Source: Fimbriiglobus ruber
Lineage (GTDB): Bacteria > Planctomycetota > Planctomycetia > Gemmatales > Gemmataceae
Assembly: GCF_002197845.1 (NCBI RefSeq)
Contig: NZ_NIDE01000009.1
Span: 62,001 to 126,000 of the forward strand
Length of the DNA stretch: 64,000 bases
Direction of reading: 5' to 3'
Made by a program: the position numbers and the translations under genes. The notes beneath the pieces were generated by a model that was not told the DNA's origin, ran no database searches, and was given only the letters and a program-made list of their open reading frames with translations. Shown here piece after piece: positions 57,435 through 64,000 of this stretch. Position 1 is the first letter of the stretch, and the number at the start of each line of letters is the position of its first letter.

Positions 57435-60429
57435 TCAGCGGGTGGCCGCCAGGAGTCGCACCGCGAGCGGCCACCCGGGCCGGGCCGGGGCGGCGGCCGC
57501 CCGCGGGTACAAGTCTGCCGCGCGGCCGAGCGGGGCCGCCGCCGCTTCGGCGCGGCCTTGTTCCAATAGGAGTGTACTCCCCACCACGCAGAGGTCCGCG
57601 CGCTCGACGTCCAGGACCGCCCGCTGGACCGCCAGGCCGACGAACTGTTCCCGACCGATCCGGACGTACGTCGCCGCCGGCACGGCGGCGGGGGCGGCCC
57701 CCAACCCGGCCTCGGCGGCCAACCGCCAGGTCAACCCAGGGATGACGGCCGCGCGAACGCCGGCTTCCTCGCGGCGGAACCGGTCGTCCAGGCGGGCCAG
57801 CGCGTCGGCGGCGCGGTCGTACGCCCCCACACCCGCGGACTGGCACAGGTCGAACCAGTCGTACGCCTGGAACCGGTAGGCCCACCGCCGGGTGCCGTCG
57901 GTCGCGGGGAGGTCGTAGAGCCCGAGTCCGTCCGGGTTCCGGCGGAGTTCGGCCCGATCGAGAAGGGTTCGGGCGTCCTCGGCCCGGCCGGCCAGGAGCA
58001 ACAAGTCCAAGAGCAGCTTCAACCCGTCTACCCGTAGAGGTCCGGGTGAGACGAGAGCAGCACGCCATCCAGGGCCTTCCCCGCGAGCCCAAGTTGGACG
58101 GCCTGCCGGGCGCGGGCCAGCGGGTCGCCGGCCAGCACCTGGGTCCGGATGATGAACCGGTTCTCGGCATCCTGTACCTGGGCCTCCAACCGGTCGGCGA
58201 CTTTGGCCATTCGGTCGATCCGCCCGGCGGCAACGACCGGGTCTTCTCCCGGCCACGGCCCGGCCCGCCTCACCGCCCGCAGCGCGGCCTGCTGATGGCG
58301 GAGGGCCAGGTCCAGGAACTGCTGCCCGGCGTAAAGTTCGGCCAGGGCTTCGTGTGCGGCGGGTTGGTCGGGTTGGAGAGCCGCGACCTGCACCAGGGCG
58401 GTGGCGGCCTGGACGTGTCGGATTCGGGCGAGTGGCGGGAAGCCGGCCGGCCCACCGGCCGCTTCCCACGTCGTCCCGGCCAGGAGCAAGTACGCCCGCG
58501 CCAGCGCGGACCACGCGGCGGCATCGCCGGCCCACTCCGCCACGGCCAGGCGGGCGGCCCGGACCGCGAGCATGGGTAGGGCCGGAGACGGTCCCGCCCA
58601 CGTCCCGGACGCAGCCGACAGCCCGGCCGCGGGGCCGACCACCGCCCCGACCGGCAAACTCCCGTCCCGCCGGCCCGCGTCCCGTGCCACGAGGTCTTCA
58701 AACCACCGGACGTAGACCGTCGCCGCGTCGGCCTCCCACGCCCCCCGGTCGGACCGGCCGGGGGTGGCCCAGGCCCACGGGTCGGGCGGCGCGACACGGT
58801 TCCCGGTGCCGGCGGGAGTTCGCGCCCGGCCGGCGGGGCGAAAACCGCACCCTCGGGAGAAAACGCCCGCCCGCCCGCGGCGACCGCCGGGGTCCCCCTC
58901 CAGCCGACCACGACGGCATTCCCGTCGACCCGGAGTATCACCCACCGGTCCGGGTGTCGGACCACCTCCCGTAACCCCTCCGCGAACCGCCGGGGGTTGG
59001 GGTCGTAGAGTACCAGACAGGCGACGTTCCGGTCGCGGGCGGCTTGCTCCCACGCGGCGGGCGGTTCGCCCGCCACCGGGCCGCCCTCTGAAGGCACGAG
59101 CGCGCGTGTGAGTCGGGCGTAGTCGGTCGCGACCGGGGCGAACAACTGGAGTCGGGAGTCGAGGAACCCCTTCTCCCCGCCGCCGAACCACGCCAGGTAA
59201 TGATCGACGTCGGGGTGCGTCGCGAACACCCGAGCGTCCGCCGACAGTTCCCCGGTCCGCCGCCAGCGGGCGAGGGATTCGGCGACCCGTTCGAGCGACG
59301 GGTCGGCAACGACGGCCCAGGCCACCCCCCGGTCTCGGACGTGGAACCCCTGCAACCCGCCCAGTAGGGCGACTGCCGTGAGGGCAGCGGCCGCCCCCAG
59401 TGTCGCCACTAGTCCAGCGCGGGCCGCCCGCTCGCGGGGCACCACCTCGCCGAAATTCAGAGCGGCGACCGGGCCGGCGACGACGGCGAAGTACGGGACC
59501 AGGCGCGCTTGCCACGCCCCGAGCAGGGCGAACGCGACCCAGACCAGCCCGCGCCAGCCGCGGGCGGCCCGCGGATTCGCGGCGAACGAACCCAATCCGA
59601 CCGCGAGGAGTACGAAGTAGGCGGCCGCGGCGAGATTGATCCCGCCCGGCCGACCGAGTGGGGCGAACTGCCACGGGGACGCAAACAGCCCGGTGAACCG
59701 CGGGTCGTCGCGGAATTCGCCGGTCCACACCGCGGGCGACAGATCGGGCGGGAGCGTCAGCCCGCGGACGTGGTACGGCGTGACCAGGCACGCCGCGGCA
59801 CAGGCCGCCGGCAGCCACCAGGGCGGTCGGGGGCCGGTGGACAGCCGCGAGCCGACCCAGAACAGAACCGCCACGAGCGGACCGAGAACGAACCAGCCGT
59901 CGAGGTTAGCCCAGAGGGCCACCACCGCAGGGACGGCGGCCCACGCCCGCCCCCCGGTCCGGAGTAGTGCCAGACAGACCGCCAGAAGGAGCGGCGACAG
60001 GCATGCGGGCTGAAGGAATAGTCGCGGGCTCATGGCCAGCACGGCCAGCAAGACGCAGCCGGCGGTCACCCAAAACGGCCCGCGGCCGCGGGCCGACCAC
60101 AGCATGACCACCGCCATGAGGGCCACGGCGGCGGCCTTCAAGGCGACCAGCGCGGGCCCGCCGAGCCACTGGTAGGCGGAATACCCTCCCAGGTCGGTCA
60201 ACCAGGCGTGGTTAACCCAATATGCGCCGCCCGTCGTATACGCGAACGGGTCCTCCCCGAGCGGAAACAGGCCCGCGGCAATCAGCCGCCCGGTCGCCAG
60301 GTGTAGCCAAAGGTCGGAGTTCCGGGCGGGGAACGACGCCGCCAGGAACGCGAAGGTGATTACGAGGATGGTCAAAGCGGCACCACCAAGTGGCACCCGC
60401 CCGGATTTGGGCGCCGAGAATCCAGTCAT
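57435..60429 (-). pseudogene. GT-C-like membrane protein with TPR tail, two frameshifts
   Basis: Three frames must be joined to read one protein of about 998 aa. The first (from 60429) has about 11 membrane segments. NSDLWLHLATGRLIAAGLFP and DPFAYTTGGAYWVNHAWL match the GT-C-like family whose acidic first loop binds lipid-linked sugar. At about 58810 the frame breaks after ELPPAP; adding one G to a GGG run restores GNRVAPPDPWAWATP. At about 58030 the second break after SSHPDLYG is likewise cured by one G (VDGLKLLLDLLLLAG). The C-terminal half is TPR-like. Both breaks are single-base losses in G runs, so sequencing error is as likely as decay. Confidence 0.75.
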
Positions 60430-60679
60430 GCGGGAGAGCCTGACGAAAAAGTATCACGACTGCGCGAGTTGCGTGCTTATTATAGAATTTTTAGGCCGGA
60501 CTCAAACCGAAATGGCGCCCGGGTCACGTTGCTCGCGGACTGAATTGCCACGGAAATAATGTCGTAGACGGAGCAAAACGCTGTGTCCGCCCCCGACCAA
60601 CATTCGGTCCGGTGCCACCCAATGTTTGACCGCCGCGGATCTTGTTCGCTCGTACTGGGACGGCTTTTACACTTACAAC
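60430..60679. other. Intergenic region at the start of the mobile island
   Basis: Nothing was recognised in this 250-bp stretch. It separates the GT-C-like gene, whose promoter must lie here, from the recombinase debris. Confidence 0.4.
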
Positions 60680-61063
60680 TCACGGTTCGCTCGCATTTGG
60701 GGGTGGTTCGGGAAATCCCGCGGCCGTTTTTTCGTACAAGTTCGCCGGCAGACCCCACAACTCCGGCAACGGCTTCCGCACGGCCGTCGACGGCGTCAAT
60801 ATCGCGTACCTCTGACCATTCACTTCCGCCACACTCACACTAATCGAACCCATCACGCTCAACAGCAACTCCGCACTCGGACGCGGTGTCCCACGCCCAT
60901 CCTGACCCGCGTAGACCTCACGCAATTGTTCCCGGGTCTCCTTCAACCGCTCTCGCACCGTCCACTCCGCCGACCGTCGGCACACGGGGCAGACGCACAC
61001 GCACGCACCAGCCAACACCTTTCCGTCCGACTCACCTCCTTTTCGCCAACCGTAGCCACCCAC
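60680..61063 (-). CDS. Hypothetical protein, mobile-element associated
   Basis: A frame of up to 127 aa with RERLKETREQLREVYAGQDG, SISVSVAEVNGQRYAILTP and LPELWGLPANLYEKTAAGFP before the stop. The sequence looks like a genuine coding stretch, unlike its antisense shadows, and lies among integrase remnants. I recognise the style of a planctomycete mobile-element accessory protein but not its function. The start is uncertain and it may be truncated. Confidence 0.45.
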   Translation of the reverse strand: MGGYGWRKGGESDGKVLAGACVCVCPVCRRSAEWTVRERLKETREQLREVYAGQDGRGTPRPSAELLLSVMGSISVSVAEVNGQRYAILTPSTAVRKPLPELWGLPANLYEKTAAGFPEPPPNASEP

Positions 61064-61199
61064 ACCACGTCCACCGAGAAACCCGCCGCCACCAGTTCCG
61101 GCTGCTGCTCCTTCCCCGCGGGTCCGGGGCTGTGAACCGACGGCAACGACTACGTGTCGTCCCCCACCGGCAGCAACAACTGGTGTCGCGGCTCCCGGC

Positions 61200-61523
61200 T
61201 CGACGGCTTTCCCGACCGCGGGTGGAGGTAAAAGTCCGGACCGGATGCGACATCAGCTCGCGCGGCCGACGCCGCCAATTTGCCGACGCCGATGACATCG
61301 CGCCGGTCGCCAAATCCGCGATCAGGAAGTCAGACCGTGCGTTGTGCCACCGTGGAAGATGTCGAAACCGATTTAACTTGGCACCCCGACCGGGCGGATG
61401 ATTTCGACGGGCGACGTTGATCCGGTTGGACCGACCGTCGGCCCGCCAGACGCCGTCCCGTCGGCTGACCAGCCAGATGAAGTAGCGGCATACAATTCGT
61501 TCGTTCTTCCTCGGTCTCGGCAT
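61200..61523 (-). pseudogene. N-terminal fragment of a tyrosine recombinase
   Basis: The frame starts MPRPRKNERIVCRYFIWLVS with RRDGVWRADGRSNRINVARR, the typical beginning of planctomycete phage-type integrases. After about 45 residues the match is lost through frame changes; another minus-strand frame gives GDRRDVIGVGKLAASAARAD. The core-binding and catalytic domains are missing. The left boundary is approximate. It is evidence of an older integration at this locus. Confidence 0.55.
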
Positions 61524-61627
61524 AAGCTCTTCTCGAATAGTTAGCGGCGTGTGGCGCTCCGCTGTGGACGAAGGAAGCCTTCGCCACCCGCAGATATGCG
61601 AGCGTGGACGCCAGAAGGATCAGTGGG

Positions 61628-61903
61628 TCAACACGAATGGTCCCAAAGCCACCGTGGCACGGGACCGGACAGGGGAGCAGACTTTGACGGCTTACTCGAC
61701 GGATCGGCTTCCGCCGACGGCTGAGCGGTCGATGGAAGTTGAAACCGTTCGATGGCATCGCACGGAATCAGAATGCAATGTCGCCGGCCGCCGAGTTGAA
61801 CGAACGGCAGCAGGCCGCTCCGCAGGTAGCGGCGGACGGTGACGACCGACAGGCCGCTCCGCCGGCTGAACTCTGTCGGCGAGCAGTAGTTCTTCGGCTC
61901 CAT
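61628..61903 (-). CDS. Excisionase-like helix-turn-helix protein
   Basis: A 91-aa protein from the ATG at 61903: MEPKNYCSPTEFSRRSGLSV then VTVRRYLRSGLLPFVQLGGRRH. This is a MerR/HTH_17-type winged helix as in excisionase (Xis) proteins, followed by a disordered tail. The upstream frame from 61984 is not conserved in style. It precedes the recombinase fragment in the same direction, the normal order of xis before int. It could direct excision of the island. Confidence 0.75.
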   Translation of the reverse strand: MEPKNYCSPTEFSRRSGLSVVTVRRYLRSGLLPFVQLGGRRHCILIPCDAIERFQLPSTAQPSAEADPSSKPSKSAPLSGPVPRWLWDHSC

Positions 61904-62060
61904 GACACACGGGAAACGGTGACGGCCGACACCAGGCCGGTCGGCGTGTAGCACGGGTCGGAGAATCCTGGTGCCAACCCGCACCCTCTCCTGTTTGCGA
62001 AAAATCGTGGGCGCAATTTTCTGTGGCCGAGCGTTCCGATCTGGATCACCTCCTCAGGTG

Positions 62061-62216
62061 TCAGCGGGACACCATTTGTAGTTCTTCACTGTGGCGGCGA
62101 AAGTCGGCTACCAACTCAGGATCGCCAAGTTCGAGGCGTCGGGCGATCTCTTCGTCAGGCATCCCCTTGGCGATCAGCTCTTGTAGGTCGATCATCATGT
62201 CGATGAACGCCGTCAT
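62061..62216 (-). CDS. Small hypothetical protein, 51 aa
   Basis: The minus-strand frame from the ATG at 62216 to the TGA at 62061 encodes a 51-aa peptide: MTAFIDMMIDLQELIAKGMP then DEEIARRLELGDPELVADFR. It has regular helix-forming composition and a DEEIARRL segment like those in small regulatory helical proteins. Upstream of the ATG no strong ribosome site is visible. It may be real but unproven. Confidence 0.5.
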   Translation of the reverse strand: MTAFIDMMIDLQELIAKGMPDEEIARRLELGDPELVADFRRHSEELQMVSR

Positions 62217-62261
62217 GTACGTCGTGGGATACGAAATGGGTTCGTGTTATATTTCCACCCT

Positions 62262-62314
62262 CGGGCAACCGTCTGTTAACCGGCGGGTCGTAGGTTCGAA
62301 TCCTACCGGGGGAG
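62262..62314 (+). other. 3' fragment of tRNA-Asn, candidate attachment site
   Basis: This segment reads like the 3' two-thirds of tRNA-Asn: anticodon GTT at 62275-62277 in the loop CTGTTAA, a perfect T arm (GTAGG TTCGAAT CCTAC, 62290-62306) and acceptor end CGGGGGAG. The 5' acceptor strand (expected TCCCCCG) and the D arm are absent. Next to a tyrosine recombinase gene this is the signature of an integration (att) site. Confidence 0.7.
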
Positions 62315-62426
62315 CTTTCCTCAAGTCCTGTCAGCCAAAGCAATTAAGCTTACCTCTCGGCGCTCGAGAGTGCGGCCGGAAACATCGGGTTGTGGCGTAG
62401 TTCTACGCCATTTCACGGGTGTCTTC

Positions 62427-63777
62427 ATGCCGCGACCGAACAACCCCGTCCCCAGTTACTGCCACCACAAGCCCACCGGACGGGCCTACGTCCGGATTCC
62501 GAATGAGACCGGCGGACGTACCACGGTCTACCTCGGGGCGTATGGATCGCCTGCAAGTCGAGCCGAGTACGCCCGCCTCGTCGCGGAATACCAAGTCTCG
62601 CAACCGACCCAGGCCGCTTCGAACACGCCGAAACATGATCTGCGGGTCAACGAACTGCTTCTTCAATTCTGGCGACACGCTGAGAACCACTACCGCCATC
62701 CGGACGGCTCACCCACGACCGAGCAAAACGAAATCCGGTTGTCCATCCGTCCGTACCCTCTTCGGTGACACCTACGCGGCAGAATTCGGGCCACGGAAAC
62801 TGGCCGCGGTCCGCGACCAGATGATTCGCAACGGGTGGTGCCGCACCCTGATCAATCGTCGCATCGACCGCGTCAAGCGGGCGTTCAAATGGGCCACGGC
62901 GGAAGAACTCGTCCCCGTTTCCGTTTATCAAGCCTTGCGGACGCTCGGCGGGCTCCAAGCCGGGCGCACGTCGGCCCCCGAATCGGCCAAGATCGAACCT
63001 GTCCCGCTCGATCAGTACACGGCCACCCTTCCACACCTCCCGCGACTCGTCCGGGCGATGGCCGAGCTTCAACGGTGGACGGGCATGCGGCCGGGAGAAG
63101 TGTGCCGATTAAAACTGTCCGAACTCGACCGCTCGAATCCCGTCTGGGTGTACCGCCCGGCTCACCACAAGACCGCGCACCGCGGGAAGCGCCGGTCCGT
63201 TGCGATCGGCCCGAAAGGGCAAGCGGTATTACTCGCGTTCCTGGCGGGCCGCATGCCGGCGCCGGACGGCATCCGCCCAGTTGATTTGGCCGACCCGGCG
63301 GCCCGGGCAGTGGCCGCGGACCGGTTTGGACGGGCATGGCGACCGGTCGATGAGGCCTTGCTCCGAGACATGACCCGGCCCGTCGTCCTGATCGGTGGGT
63401 GTGTCGTCGACCCCGAGGGTTATGTGTTCAATCCCCTTCGAGACCGCGAGGAACGGTTCGCCGAAATGCGGTCGAAGCGGAAGTCGAAGGTCACGCCGTG
63501 CCAGATTAGCCGACGAACCAAATGTCCCGAACGTCTGCCCGCCGAACGGTACAACCCTCATTCGTATGCGACAGCGGTGACACGAGCCTGTCGGAAGGCT
63601 GGTGTCCCCCACTGGCACCCGAACCAGCTTCGACACACATTCGCCACCGAAGCCCGGCAACGGTACGGATTGGAGGCGGCCCGAGTTCTACTCGGACACA
63701 CGCGAGCCGACGTGACCCAAGTGTACGCCGAACGGGACGATGCACTAGCGGTCCGTGTTGCGGGCGAGATGGGATGA
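62427..63777 (+). pseudogene. Tyrosine recombinase (integrase) with one frameshift
   Basis: The N-terminal part (from ATG 62427) reads MPRPNNPVPSYCHHKPTGRA and AYVRIPNETGGRTTVYLGAY, then HDLRVNELLLQFWRHAENHY, the core-binding domain. At about 62745 the frame changes and RTLFGDTYAAEFGPRKLAAV continues in the next one. The catalytic domain keeps Arg (TGMRPGEV), His-x-x-Arg (LRHTFATEA with the preceding NQ), the second His (LLGHTRADV) and the Tyr nucleophile (VTQVYAERD). Only the frameshift argues against activity, and it may be a sequencing error. The gene lies 112 bp after the tRNA-Asn fragment. Confidence 0.8.
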
Positions 63778-63846
63778 AAAGCACAGGATGCTGAAGTTGG
63801 TCCAAGAGGGTCGTCCGGTTCGATCGAACACCAGAGGGGCTCAGCT

Positions 63847-64000
63847 ATGACAGTCATCACTGACGTGCAACGAGTACTGAAAACGTCCCAGTTCGCCTTC
63901 GACCTTCCGGCCATCGGGCGAGAGGCCATCGAACTCGGAAACGTATTGGGCGGCGCAGACCCGAACCTTGCGTCTGAAAGCAATCGAGCACTCGCTCTCA
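63847..64000 (+). CDS. Start of a hypothetical protein, cut by the window edge
   Basis: The ATG at 63847 has GAGGGG upstream. The frame MTVITDVQRVLKTSQFAFDL then PAIGREAIELGNVLGGADP is open to the end. It is 69 bp after the integrase gene and probably belongs to the integrated element. Not recognised. Confidence 0.6.
   Translation, partial: MTVITDVQRVLKTSQFAFDLPAIGREAIELGNVLGGADPNLASESNRALAL

Noticed and set aside
56326-58233. 635-codon minus-strand frame spanning two genes
   Set aside because: It crosses the start of the FG-GAP gene and the tail of the GT-C-like gene, with extreme Arg/Gly content.
62262-62314. Functional tRNA-Asn gene
   Set aside because: The 5' acceptor strand and D arm are missing and the anticodon stem is imperfect; treated as an att fragment.

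Overview
The window looks like a planctomycete chromosome, most likely from the Gemmataceae; the genus cannot be fixed from sequence alone. The evidence is high GC, three DUF1559 prepilin-like genes with the [16 protein letters not shown] leader, paired PSCyt1/DUF1549/DUF1553 and DUF1501 genes, PVC-type cytochromes with HEAT repeats, an ECF sigma factor fused to a WD40 propeller, a zinc-ribbon Ser/Thr kinase, and FG-GAP/ASPIC-UnbV secreted proteins. No rRNA, intact tRNA or CRISPR array was found.

Layout. 0-8 kb: a very large TPR protein (minus, running off the left edge) diverges from a sigma factor/WD40 gene. 8-11.9 kb: a DUF1559 gene cut by an IS630-type element that can be placed to the base, then a small lipoprotein and an alpha/beta hydrolase. 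11.9-14.6 kb: wreckage of two glycosyltransferase genes, a YdjY-domain gene, a Phd/VapC toxin-antitoxin pair and a stranded second copy of the YdjY gene tail. 14.7-25.3 kb: mostly single-copy housekeeping or orphan genes (pirin, PepSY membrane protein, orphan membrane protein, GNAT, secreted hypothetical, HisA-like barrel, BadF-type kinase, Ser/Thr kinase). 26-27.6 kb: a second lipoprotein/DUF1559 module.

27.9-44.1 kb is a co-oriented block of seven genes: PVC cytochrome with discoidin domain, PSCyt1-DUF1549-DUF1553, DUF1501 (Tat signal), a second PSCyt1-DUF1549-DUF1553, an inserted Rpn-like nuclease, a second DUF1501, and a second PVC cytochrome. Three gaps in it carry large inverted repeats. 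44.4-48.3 kb holds a stress-type glycine-zipper protein, an APC-type permease, a small lipoprotein and a 58-aa DUF1328 protein. 48.5-60.4 kb is a cluster of envelope proteins: CRTAC1-like lipoprotein, third DUF1559/lipoprotein module, two paralogous TPR membrane proteins, a membrane FG-GAP protein with an odd CxxxCH motif, and a GT-C-like/TPR membrane protein broken by two single-base frameshifts. 60.6-64 kb is a mobile island: recombinase debris, an excisionase-like HTH gene, a 3' tRNA-Asn fragment (candidate att site) and a frameshifted tyrosine recombinase.

The strongest leads for something new are the seven-gene cytochrome/DUF1501 block with its nested hairpins, the envelope cluster at 49-60 kb, and the layered insertions at 8-15 kb. 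None can be called a new system from this window alone.
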